From NCBI RefSeq assembly GCF_003336755.1, contig NZ_QMDI01000002.1:62001-126000 (forward strand): DNA of 64,000 nt, read 5' to 3'. Below, piece after piece: positions 1 through 8,619 of this stretch. A model generated the notes under the pieces. That model was not told the DNA's origin and did no database searches. It saw only the letters and a program-made list of their open reading frames with translations. The stretch's first letter is position 1; every line of letters begins with the position of its first letter. The stretch comes from Elioraea thermophila (ex Habib et al. 2022) (GTDB lineage: Bacteria > Pseudomonadota > Alphaproteobacteria > Acetobacterales > Acetobacteraceae). Both the position numbers and the translations under genes were made by a program.

Positions 1-3000
1 CGCCTGGTTCGACGCGAGCCACCCCAAGCACGGTTTTGACCCCCTGAAGAACGGGTCTGCTTCTGAACGAGCGACCGCGTCGCCCAGGCGGTCGCCGCCT
101 GGTTCGGTTTTGACCCCCTGAAGAACGGGTCTGCTTCTGAACTCCGGTGTTTGAATACAAGGCCGCTTCAGGGAAGCGGGTTTTGACCCCCTGAAGAACG
201 GGTCTGCTTCTGAACTGTTGCAAAGGCGAAACATTTCATGGAGCATTTCGGGTTTTGACCCCCTGAAGAACGGGTCTGCTTCTGAACTGTTGCGAGTGCG
301 GAATGATGATCGTTGCGAAAGTGGGTTTTGACCCCCTGAAGAACGGGTCTGCTTCTGAACCCTATCGACAACGAGACGACTGAGCAGCGACTTGAGTTTT
401 GACCCCCTGAAGAACGGGTCTGCTTCTGAACGCGCCGCGCTGGGCAGTGGCCGCCGCCCGGTCCTGGGTTTTGACCCCCTGAAGAACGGGTCTGCTTCTG
501 AACCGCGGCCTGCGGCTCATCAACGTCGACATCGTGGAGTTTTGACCCCCTGAAGAACGGGTCTGCTTCTGAACACCGACTTGTAGCGATCAATCCGCAG
601 CGCGATGTCTGTTTTGACCCCCTGAAGAACGGGTCTGCTTCTGAACCCCACCGCCGTCCGCGACAACGAAGGCCGCGTCATGTTTTGACCCCCTGAAGAA
701 CGGGTCTGCTTCTGAACGCGCCTTTGCGCGGCACTGGGACCGCGTCGGCCCGTTTTGACCCCCTGAAGAACGGGTCTGCTTCTGAACCCGCCCCACGAGG
801 CGTCACTTTTTCTCGGTGCGGTCGTTTTGACCCCCTGAAGAACGGGTCTGCTTCTGAACGAAAGGAGGAAAAGATGAGGATTCAGACTCTTGAGGGTTTT
901 GACCCCCTGAAGAACGGGTCTGCTTCTGAACGGCGCGGCTGTTGGCCGCGCTGCCGTCCCACGCGTTTTGACCCCCTGAAGAACGGGTCTGCTTCTGAAC
1001 GGGAGATAAAATGAGACTGAAGGCAGCTATAGTGGTTTTGACCCCCTGAAGAACGGGTCTGCTTCTGAACACGACCAATGAAAACATAGCAGATATGCGC
1101 GGGGGGTTTTGACCCCCTGAAGAACGGGTCTGCTTCTGAACCAAAATCAGTGAGATGACCCTGCCAGAAAGGGCAGTGTTTTGACCCCCTGAAGAACGGG
1201 TCTGCTTCTGAACCGCGGCTCACGCTGCCGCAGTCGCCGCCGGAGTTGGGTTTTGACCCCCTGAAGAACGGGTCTGCTTCTGAACGAATGTGTCTTTTTA
1301 CAAATTTTGCGGAGACGGCCTGTTTTGACCCCCTGAAGAACGGGTCTGCTTCTGAACAAGAATTGTGATGGAAAATATGCAGTAGTCTTTTGTTTTGACC
1401 CCCTGAAGAACGGGTCTGCTTCTGAACGTTGATCGAGAAAAGGAGGCCGTTATGGTTTCTGTTTTGACCCCCTGAAGAACGGGTCTGCTTCTGAACTCAT
1501 GATTTTGAACGCGCCCTCATCGTCAGACGCGGGTTTTGACCCCCTGAAGAACGGGTCTGCTTCTGAACGACTAGCGGGCTCGCCCCAAACTTGCAAGCCC
1601 CGTGGTTTTGACCCCCTGAAGAACGGGTCTGCTTCTGAACCGCGTGAAGAGCGCTATACTCTGCGCGTCATCAACGGTTTTGACCCCCTGAAGAACGGGT
1701 CTGCTTCTGAACCCCCGTGCCAGTCGGTGCGGGGCTTTTCTTTTGGTTTTGACCCCCTGAAGAACGGGTCTGCTTCTGAACGCCAGACCGAGCGGAGGAC
1801 GCACATGGAACAAAATGTTTTGACCCCCTGAAGAACGGGTCTGCTTCTGAACCATACTACACACGTCACACCGTCAGAAGCTATCCTGGTTTTGACCCCC
1901 TGAAGAACGGGTCTGCTTCTGAACAAAAGCTTGTAGGGGCGGCGGTTTGGGATTTCTGTTTTGACCCCCTGAAGAACGGGTCTGCTTCTGAACCGGGCTC
2001 TCCGAGGACTATCCCTTTCGCCCCTACGTTTTGACCCCCTGAAGAACGGGTCTGCTTCTGAACCTCATGAGCAAGCACAACGAGCCCGAGATTGTTCGTT
2101 TTGACCCCCTGAAGAACGGGTCTGCTTCTGAACTCCCGCCTGAGGTCAGGGATTGGGTTCTCGAGTTTTGACCCCCTGAAGAACGGGTCTGCTTCTGAAC
2201 CAGTCGGGGCATCGGACAATAACGAGGGCACGGGCAGTTTTGACCCCCTGAAGAACGGGTCTGCTTCTGAACGCGAAGGCAAGGAGGGTAGAATGGACTA
2301 CTATGCGGTTTTGACCCCCTGAAGAACGGGTCTGCTTCTGAACGAATGGCAAGCCGAAATCGAGAAGTTCCTCGAGGAGTTTTGACCCCCTGAAGAACGG
2401 GTCTGCTTCTGAACTTACGGGGCGCGGGGGACAGAGCACCAAGGGATCCCGTTTTGACCCCCTGAAGAACGGGTCTGCTTCTGAACAACCAAGACCCGCC
2501 AAACGCCCTGGTCGCCTCAGGGTTTTGACCCCCTGAAGAACGGGTCTGCTTCTGAACAAGTTCGGCCCGGTCGAAACCATCGACAAGACCGGGTTTTGAC
2601 CCCCTGAAGAACGGGTCTGCTTCTGAACCCTGCCAGTGCTGAAAGCCGAACACTGGCATTGGTTTTGACCCCCTGAAGAACGGGTCTGCTTCTGAACGTT
2701 CTTGAGCGCCATGGCTACGCCTTGGCGCATGTTTTGACCCCCTGAAGAACGGGTCTGCTTCTGAACCGGTGAGGTCCGATACTACACGGGCGATCTTGCG
2801 TTTTGACCCCCTGAAGAACGGGTCTGCTTCTGAACGAAGCGGTAGGACTGAAGCCCAACGGGGCACGGCCGTTTTGACCCCCTGAAGAACGGGTCTGCTT
2901 CTGAACGCGCCAGAGGCACGGAACACCAAGGGGTTCCCTTGGTTTTGACCCCCTGAAGAACGGGTCTGCTTCTGAACGCCTTGGCGCATTGGGACACAAT

Positions 3001-4601
3001 CCATCGGGTGGCGTGTTTTGACCCCCTGAAGAACGGGTCTGCTTCTGAACAACGCCGAGCACATCGATACGGAGGGTCGGTTCCGGCGTTTTGACCCCCT
3101 GAAGAACGGGTCTGCTTCTGAACGTGTTGGCCAGCGGCGAGACGCCAACAGCGGATGAGTTTTGACCCCCTGAAGAACGGGTCTGCTTCTGAACCTCGGC
3201 GCCGTTGCCGACATGGCGGCTGACACTGCGCGTTTTGACCCCCTGAAGAACGGGTCTGCTTCTGAACCTGATGAGGAATGGCAGGCTTTGGAGAGCCGTG
3301 CGTTTTGACCCCCTGAAGAACGGGTCTGCTTCTGAACGTCAGAGGCGCTGACATAGTGCCCCCGTCACCATGTTTTGACCCCCTGAAGAACGGGTCTGCT
3401 TCTGAACGACACGTTTGAAGGCGACAATCAGTGAGATGACCCGTTTTGACCCCCTGAAGAACGGGTCTGCTTCTGAACAATACGCCGCCCGCGATGTTAA
3501 GTTTTTTACGTTTTGACCCCCTGAAGAACGGGTCTGCTTCTGAACTCGATATGGCGGCAAGACAGAAGCCGTTGACAATGTTTTGACCCCCTGAAGAACG
3601 GGTCTGCTTCTGAACCTCATAGGGGCAGCGGTTTGGGACTTCTTTTGGGGTTTTGACCCCCTGAAGAACGGGTCTGCTTCTGAACCATCCGGGCTGTTTC
3701 ACACAGCCCATGTCACGCCGGTTTTGACCCCCTGAAGAACGGGTCTGCTTCTGAACCTCCGCCGCCAGCGACCCCCACGCGGCCGAGCGGGTTTTGACCC
3801 CCTGAAGAACGGGTCTGCTTCTGAACGGGCCGGCCGTCCGGGCCATTCTGGCGGCCGGTGGTTTTGACCCCCTGAAGAACGGGTCTGCTTCTGAACTGAC
3901 TGAAAGGGCGGCAGTTATCGGGACCGCGTTCGTTTTGACCCCCTGAAGAACGGGTCTGCTTCTGAACCAGAAGCTGGCGGATGCCTACGCCGGGGTCAAG
4001 CGTTTTGACCCCCTGAAGAACGGGTCTGCTTCTGAACCCCGCCAGGGGGTCAAGGTCACCGACAGGGTCGCCCGTTTTGACCCCCTGAAGAACGGGTCTG
4101 CTTCTGAACCGACGGCTGGGCAGAGGGTCGCTGGGCTCGGCGGTTTTGACCCCCTGAAGAACGGGTCTGCTTCTGAACGAGATCATCCGGCAGCTGGTTG
4201 TGCACGGCATCCGCGTTTTGACCCCCTGAAGAACGGGTCTGCTTCTGAACGCGGCGGGCCGTCATCATGGCGGCGCAGGGTTTTGACCCCCTGAAGAACG
4301 GGTCTGCTTCTGAACCGGACGGGCCGGCGGGCGAACCGAGGAGGGACCGATGGGTTTTGACCCCCTGAAGAACGGGTCTGCTTCTGAACCCAGTCCATCA
4401 TCGACGGCTGGGCAGAGGGTCGCTGGTTTTGACCCCCTGAAGAACGGGTCTGCTTCTGAACAACCGAGGAGGGACCGATGGAGCGAGCCATCGAGTTTTG
4501 ACCCCCTGAAGAACGGGTCTGCTTCTGAACAAGCCTGGGGTCAAGGTCACCGACAGGGTCGCCCAGTTTTGACCCCCTGAAGAACGGGTCTGCTTCTGAA
4601 C
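1..4601. CRISPR. CRISPR array, 65 repeats, type III-A locus
   Basis: The array has 65 copies of a 36-nt repeat, the first at 33-68 and the last at 4566-4601. Each starts GTTTTGACCCCCTGAAGAAC and ends GGGTCTGCTTCTGAAC on the plus strand. All copies I read are identical and no degenerate terminal repeat is seen. There are 64 complete spacers of about 29-38 nt, plus a partial spacer at 1-32, so the array continues to the left. The repeat holds a short GACCC/GGGTC stem. Minus-strand transcription (cas operon towards the array) is inferred from three things: cas2b ends only 78 nt away, overlapping spacers cluster at the right end, and several spacers carry mRNA-sense start sites on the plus strand. 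This orientation is likely but not proven. Confidence 0.98.
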
Positions 4602-4679
4602 CCCTCCGCCCCGAAAAGACCAACCCTGTCAAAGACCTCCAAGAGGCGGTCGCAGCACCGCGCCATCGTTGCGATGTCG
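4602..4679 (-). promoter_or_regulatory. Candidate short leader between cas2b and the array
   Basis: These 78 nt separate the cas2b stop codon from the outermost repeat. If the array is read on the minus strand, they are the leader. They contain a TTGACA on the minus strand (complement of 4627-4632), but no acceptable -10 follows at 16-19 nt, so I do not call a promoter. With so short a gap the array could also be transcribed by read-through from the cas operon, with the leader function lying partly inside the end of cas2b. Confidence 0.35.
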
Positions 4680-5036
4680 TCATCGCCCAGACCGAGACCG
4701 AACGCGTCGCAACCCAGCCGCCGGTCCCCCACTCAGGATTTCACCAAGCAGGGGATGGCGTCCATCACCGAAAACGACGCCCGACGGCAACGGCGCCCCG
4801 ATCACCACCACGTCCGGCCGCTCCGGCACGGGCCAAGCCCGAACATCGTCGCGACGCGGATCGATCCGCTCCGCCACCCCACGCCAGACGCGGGCGAACT
4901 CGGCTTCCGTCCACGCCGCCAGGAACAGCGAGTATTGCACGCGGATCGCGTGCTTCTCCAGCCACGCCGCAACCCGGCGCAGCCGCCGGGGAGAGGCGAT
5001 GTCGTAGCCGATGAGCCAAACCCGTCTGTGACGCAC
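4680..5036 (-). CDS. cas2: Cas2, second copy (cas2b)
   Basis: This 118-aa protein starts with the Cas2 ferredoxin-like pattern: strand 1 with WLIGYDIASPRRLRRV, carrying the conserved Asp in YDI, then VQYSLFLAAW. Cas2 dimers bridge Cas1 dimers in the spacer integration complex. The GTG start at 5036 is preceded by a strong purine run (GGAGGGAGGGG), 11 nt after the stop of cas1b. It is longer than typical Cas2 (about 90-100 aa); the last 25 or so residues are Gly/Arg-rich and may be an unstructured tail. It belongs to a different Cas2 subgroup from the copy at 6824-7108, which has a GGQKSAHECFL segment. It is the last cas gene before the array. Confidence 0.9.
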   Translation of the reverse strand: MRHRRVWLIGYDIASPRRLRRVAAWLEKHAIRVQYSLFLAAWTEAEFARVWRGVAERIDPRRDDVRAWPVPERPDVVVIGAPLPSGVVFGDGRHPLLGEILSGGPAAGLRRVRSRSGR

Positions 5037-5047
5037 CCCCTCCCTCC

Positions 5048-5833
5048 CTAGACGTCATCCGCCAGAAGGCCGGCGAGCCGAGAGAGGAGCTGCGCGCAAC
5101 CGGCCTCCAGGCCTTGGCGTTCGAATTCATGCAGCAGCAGGCGCCGTGCGCGGGAATCGGGGGCTCCGTCGCCGCCGAAGACGACCAGCCGAGCGAGCCC
5201 CGGCAGCCGCGGGCCGAAGCACCACGCGAGGATGCGCCCCATCTCCTCGGCGAGCGCCATGCCGCCGGTGCGACGGCACAGGAAACGCGGGCCGACACCG
5301 CGCCGCGCGAGTTCGGCGGCCACCAGCCCGGCGGCGAGCCCGGCGAGGTATCGCCACACGGCCTCGGCCTTGGCGGGGTCCGGGCAAGCGGCCAGGATGG
5401 CGCGACGCAAGACGGCCGGGTGAGGCTGAGGAAGCGCTTCGGCCCCCGTGTACTGACTTAGGGCGGCCACCGCGGCGCGCGCCTCCTCGGCACGCAGGAA
5501 GTCGGAGAGCCGGTGGCGGAAGCCGGGCACCGCCGCCGCCATGTCGATGAGGCCGGCCAAGTCACGACGATGGGCAGGAACGCGCGCAGGCAGGAGGGTC
5601 CCAAGCCACTCCCCACGCGGCGTGTGGAAGAGAACGGGAACGCCACTCTCGAGACAGGCCGCGAGTGCCTCGGTGCGCCACTGCACCCGCGTGCCGTGCA
5701 CAGCCACCCGGCCGAGGCGGGGGAGCGGGGCGAAGACGTCCGCCACCCCCTGCCGGCGCAGGCGAAGGGCAGGGCCTTCGAGCAGCACCGCGACCGGACG
5801 TTCGGAACCGTCAAGATGCAGGCTCTGCAGCAT
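5048..5833 (-). CDS. Cas1-like protein without the catalytic motifs (cas1b)
   Basis: This is a 261-aa protein. The first 80 or so residues fit the Cas1 N-terminal beta domain: repeated short strands, then VAVHGTRVQW, LAACLESGVPVLF and GEWLGTLLP. That matches the stretch of canonical Cas1 where a hidden strand leads into the dimerising region. The C-terminal part is helical, but I find no Cas1 EG..A motif, no GFLH and no clear D..EP.R metal-binding segment; LAEEMGRIL is the closest to the last. The ATG at 5833 overlaps the 3' end of canonical cas1 by 23 nt, which implies translational coupling. It may be a structural subunit pairing with active Cas1 or the partner of cas2b. The Cas1 assignment rests on the N-terminal pattern and context, and an unrelated fold in the C-terminal half is possible. 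Confidence 0.7.
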   Translation of the reverse strand: MLQSLHLDGSERPVAVLLEGPALRLRRQGVADVFAPLPRLGRVAVHGTRVQWRTEALAACLESGVPVLFHTPRGEWLGTLLPARVPAHRRDLAGLIDMAAAVPGFRHRLSDFLRAEEARAAVAALSQYTGAEALPQPHPAVLRRAILAACPDPAKAEAVWRYLAGLAAGLVAAELARRGVGPRFLCRRTGGMALAEEMGRILAWCFGPRLPGLARLVVFGGDGAPDSRARRLLLHEFERQGLEAGCAQLLSRLAGLLADDV

Positions 5834-6800
5834 CGCCCTTCTCCCACGGCAGGTCGGCGGCGGCCTGCCGGCAGGCGGCGACGAGGGGCCGGAGGCCACG
5901 ACGGAGGGCACGGCGCAGCGGCGCGGCGGCAGCTTCCCACGCCGTGTAGAAGGCCAGCCGCCCGGCCTTGCCGAGCAGCACCGCCTCCCCGTCGCGCGTG
6001 AAGTGCGGCTTGCGCAGCGTCTCTTCCGCGAACAGCCGCCAGACGAAGTGATCGATGGGGCCGCGCATCGGCTCGACCAGGTCGCAGGCCAACGACGCGC
6101 GGCCGGGAGCAAGCGCATGCAGGAAGCCGATCGCCGGATCGAGCCCGGCGAGCTGCGCCTCGCGCACCGCCTCGGCGTGCGCCAGGGTATAGGCGAGGGA
6201 CAGCACGGCATTGACCGGGTCGCGCGGGGGGCGGCGGTTTCGCCCCGAAAACGCGAGAGACGGCGGGAACAGGGCGGCAAGGGCCGCGAAGTGGGCGGCG
6301 GCAGCCGCGCCCTCGAGGCCGGAGAGAGTGGCGGCATCCGGCGGCGGACGAAGCCGGAGGGTGGCAAGAGTGTCTCGGAGGGCAGCGAGACCGCGGCTGA
6401 GAGGCAGACGCCGGTCCGGGCGTCGGGCGAGGGCGGCGCTCAGCGTGCGCGCCTGGGCCAGCAGTTTCCGGCGCACGATCACGCGGGCGACGGCAAGGCG
6501 GGAAACCGGGTCGAGGGCAAGGCGCATCTGGCCCAGACGGATCGCCGCATCGGCATGGGGCCGGCCAAGGATCGTGGCGACCGGCTCGGACCGGCGACCC
6601 GACAGCACGAGGAGCCCGGCATCGGCCTCGGCAATGGCGGCGATGGCGGCGGTGGTCAGACGTGCCGGCGCGCGCAGCACCACCCGTTCGACATGCGCGA
6701 GGGGAAGCCGCGTGAGGTCGCCGTCCGGCGTGCGGACGAGCAGGGTGCGGGCCTCGCTGTCGATGAGGGCGTCGCGCCGGTCGAGAAACAGCGTGGTCAT
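5811..6800 (-). CDS. cas1: CRISPR adaptation endonuclease/integrase Cas1
   Basis: This is a 329-aa Cas1 of normal length. It catalyses spacer integration at the leader-repeat junction with Cas2. The metal-binding triad is visible: Glu163 in GLEGAAAAAHF, His228 in GFLHAL and Asp240 in LACDLVEPMR. The N-terminal beta domain (1-80) precedes the alpha-helical catalytic domain. There is no reverse transcriptase or Cas6 fusion. The ATG at 6800 lies 23 nt after the cas2 stop, and the 3' end overlaps cas1b by 23 nt. Confidence 0.96.
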   Translation of the reverse strand: MTTLFLDRRDALIDSEARTLLVRTPDGDLTRLPLAHVERVVLRAPARLTTAAIAAIAEADAGLLVLSGRRSEPVATILGRPHADAAIRLGQMRLALDPVSRLAVARVIVRRKLLAQARTLSAALARRPDRRLPLSRGLAALRDTLATLRLRPPPDAATLSGLEGAAAAAHFAALAALFPPSLAFSGRNRRPPRDPVNAVLSLAYTLAHAEAVREAQLAGLDPAIGFLHALAPGRASLACDLVEPMRGPIDHFVWRLFAEETLRKPHFTRDGEAVLLGKAGRLAFYTAWEAAAAPLRRALRRGLRPLVAACRQAAADLPWEKGDAAEPAS

Positions 6801-6823
6801 CGACAGGGCGAGACCTCCGGCAC

Positions 6824-7108
6824 TCAGGCGATGATGAGCACGCGTTGATCGCGCGGCGGGCGGGCGATGCCGAGGCAGCGCGGCGGAGAGCGCGGGTCGA
6901 GCCGCAGCGCGATCAGCCGGTCATGACGAGGGTGGATCAGCCCGTCGAGACGACGCAGCAGGGCAAACCGCTCCGCCTCGGTGAGGAAGCACTCATGGGC
7001 CGATTTCTGGCCGCCCGACGCAAAGGCGCGGCAGGCGTGCAGGGCGCGGCGAAGGCGCTTGGGCGAGGTGATGTCGTAGGCGAAGACGAACAGGACCCGC
7101 TCCGGCAT
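6824..7108 (-). CDS. cas2: Cas2, first copy
   Basis: This 94-aa protein has the Cas2 fold signature: VLFVFAYDITSPKRLRRAL, with the conserved Asp, then GGQKSAHECFL and a C-terminal strand ending RVLIIA. The GGQKS segment marks a subgroup different from cas2b. It lies directly upstream of the catalytically intact cas1, so this pair is probably the main integration complex. A 128-nt gap separates it from the csm6-like gene, the largest gap inside the cas operon. The adaptation genes might therefore have their own promoter, though I could not identify one. Confidence 0.93.
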   Translation of the reverse strand: MPERVLFVFAYDITSPKRLRRALHACRAFASGGQKSAHECFLTEAERFALLRRLDGLIHPRHDRLIALRLDPRSPPRCLGIARPPRDQRVLIIA

Positions 7109-7236
7109 GGCTGAGTCGTTGCGCGTCCCTCAGCCGAACGGAAGCGGAAAGACGCGCGTTCGGAACGGACTGCGTCCGCTTCTGACGTGCCCGGGCGCCT
7201 GCAGGGCGCGGGGCGTGGCGGGCCGAACGGCCGGAC

Positions 7237-8619
7237 CTACAGGCCGAGTTCCGCGGGATCGGAAGGGAGTTGCGGCGGCAGTTCCGCCGGTTCACCGGCG
7301 TCGCGCAGCAAGGGGAAGAGCACGTGGTCGCACCAGAGGGCGCAAATCTCCGACCACCGCTCCCAGGCGCGTTCGGTGACCGGCGCCTCGCCATGCGCGA
7401 GGAGCGACTTGTTGCGGATGGGAATGAGATCACGCAGCAGGACGTGTTCGCCGGTCTTGTCGGTTCCCGGAACGGTGCCGCAAAGCCAGCGCGCGAGCGG
7501 CCCCTCGGGCTCCTTCACGCGCAGGGCCGAGAGCGTTCGTTCGAGGCCACCGAGATTGGGCTTGCGATGGGATGCGCTGCGGGACTTCTGGTCCTCGAGT
7601 TTGGCGGTGCGCAGTTCCTCCTCCGTGAAGCGCGACCAGTCGACGTTGCTGCTGTCGATGCCGTGCTTCGCCTTCAACCGCCACTGCGCGGTCCATTCGA
7701 CGAGGCGATAGAGGCGGGCGACGGCATCGTCGTAGCGGCCGCGCGCCGCACATCGTTCGGCGTTGCGGACGAGGTCGAGCAGCCGGGCGGGCTCGCTTCG
7801 CGCGCACCGTTCGGCAAGCGCGCGATACTCGTCCAAGGTTCGCGCCGCCATCGCGTCTTGTCTGATCTCGGTGCGCTTGAGAGGGCGGCCGAGTTCGTTC
7901 GCGGCATCGTCGTGCTGGAAGCGGTCCCAGAGGTCGAAAGCGTGCGACAGCTCCTTCAGCAGGGACAATCGCTTGCGGGCGTGCTCGGCATGTTGCGGCG
8001 TCTGGTCCCGTCGATGCTCGGCCAGCAGGGCTTCGGCACCGATCTTTGCGCTGGCGTAGTCGTAGGAGGCCCAGGCCCTGCGCAGCGAGAGCTCCACGCG
8101 TTCCGCGATCAGCCACTCGATGGCGATCGGGGCCGGGCGTTCCGTGCCGTCCGCCACCTTCTGCAGGTCGCGCCGATCGCCGAGCATGAACTGCACCTCG
8201 GCGCCGGGGGTTGCGATGCCGCACTGGAAGAGGGCACCGGTCATCGACTTGGTGCCGCCGGTGTAGTCGAAGACGAGGCGGGCCTCGGGCCAGGTGCGCC
8301 GCAACTGCGCGATGCGCTCGCGCAAGCGGAGGAAGATCGTCTGCGGCTCGTCCGGAGGCACGGTGAGGATGTCGTGCGGCAGGCTGGGCGCCTGCACCGG
8401 CTCGAGGATGGCGGGCACCTCGGCCGCCGAACCGGGGCGATCCCCCACGCTCTCGGAGGCGACGAAGAGCACGAAGGCGGGCCGGAGGTCGCGGATCGCG
8501 CTGCGGATGGGTTGCGGCGAGCCGCCGACCGAGGCGATGAGGATGATCGGTTTGGGCGGGGCGCCATCCTGATCGCCGGGATGTTCGCTTGCGTCGGTGT
8601 CGGTGACCTCGTCGGTCAC
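7237..8619 (-). CDS. csm6: Csm6-like CARF-HEPN ribonuclease
   Basis: This is a 460-aa accessory effector. The N-terminal CARF domain (about 24-210) shows IILIASVGGSPQPI and the conserved DYTGGTKSM loop (118-126), which in this family lines the cyclic-oligoadenylate pocket. The C-terminal part carries a HEPN active site, RNKSLLAH, with Arg402 and His409. When Cas10 makes cyclic oligoadenylates, the HEPN dimer should cleave RNA non-specifically. The layout resembles the TIGR02710 branch of Csm6/Csx1 proteins. The GTG start at 8619 overlaps the csm5 stop (GTGA). An upstream in-frame start at 8712 would lie deep within csm5 and was rejected. No separate ring nuclease gene was seen in the operon. 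Confidence 0.88.
   Translation of the reverse strand: MTDEVTDTDASEHPGDQDGAPPKPIILIASVGGSPQPIRSAIRDLRPAFVLFVASESVGDRPGSAAEVPAILEPVQAPSLPHDILTVPPDEPQTIFLRLRERIAQLRRTWPEARLVFDYTGGTKSMTGALFQCGIATPGAEVQFMLGDRRDLQKVADGTERPAPIAIEWLIAERVELSLRRAWASYDYASAKIGAEALLAEHRRDQTPQHAEHARKRLSLLKELSHAFDLWDRFQHDDAANELGRPLKRTEIRQDAMAARTLDEYRALAERCARSEPARLLDLVRNAERCAARGRYDDAVARLYRLVEWTAQWRLKAKHGIDSSNVDWSRFTEEELRTAKLEDQKSRSASHRKPNLGGLERTLSALRVKEPEGPLARWLCGTVPGTDKTGEHVLLRDLIPIRNKSLLAHGEAPVTERAWERWSEICALWCDHVLFPLLRDAGEPAELPPQLPSDPAELGL

Noticed and set aside
4604-4632. TTGACA on the minus strand as an array promoter
   Set aside because: No -10-like hexamer is found at 16-19 nt; the candidate region is all G and C.
168-4732. 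Many open frames of 60-400 codons across the repeats
   Set aside because: Their translations are the repeat unit over and over (RSEADPFFRGSK-type and other frames). Repeat plus spacer is often a multiple of three, so the frames stay open by chance.
5811-6800. A reverse transcriptase or Cas6 fusion to Cas1
   Set aside because: The protein is 329 aa with only the Cas1 domains, so RNA spacer acquisition by a fused RT is not supported.
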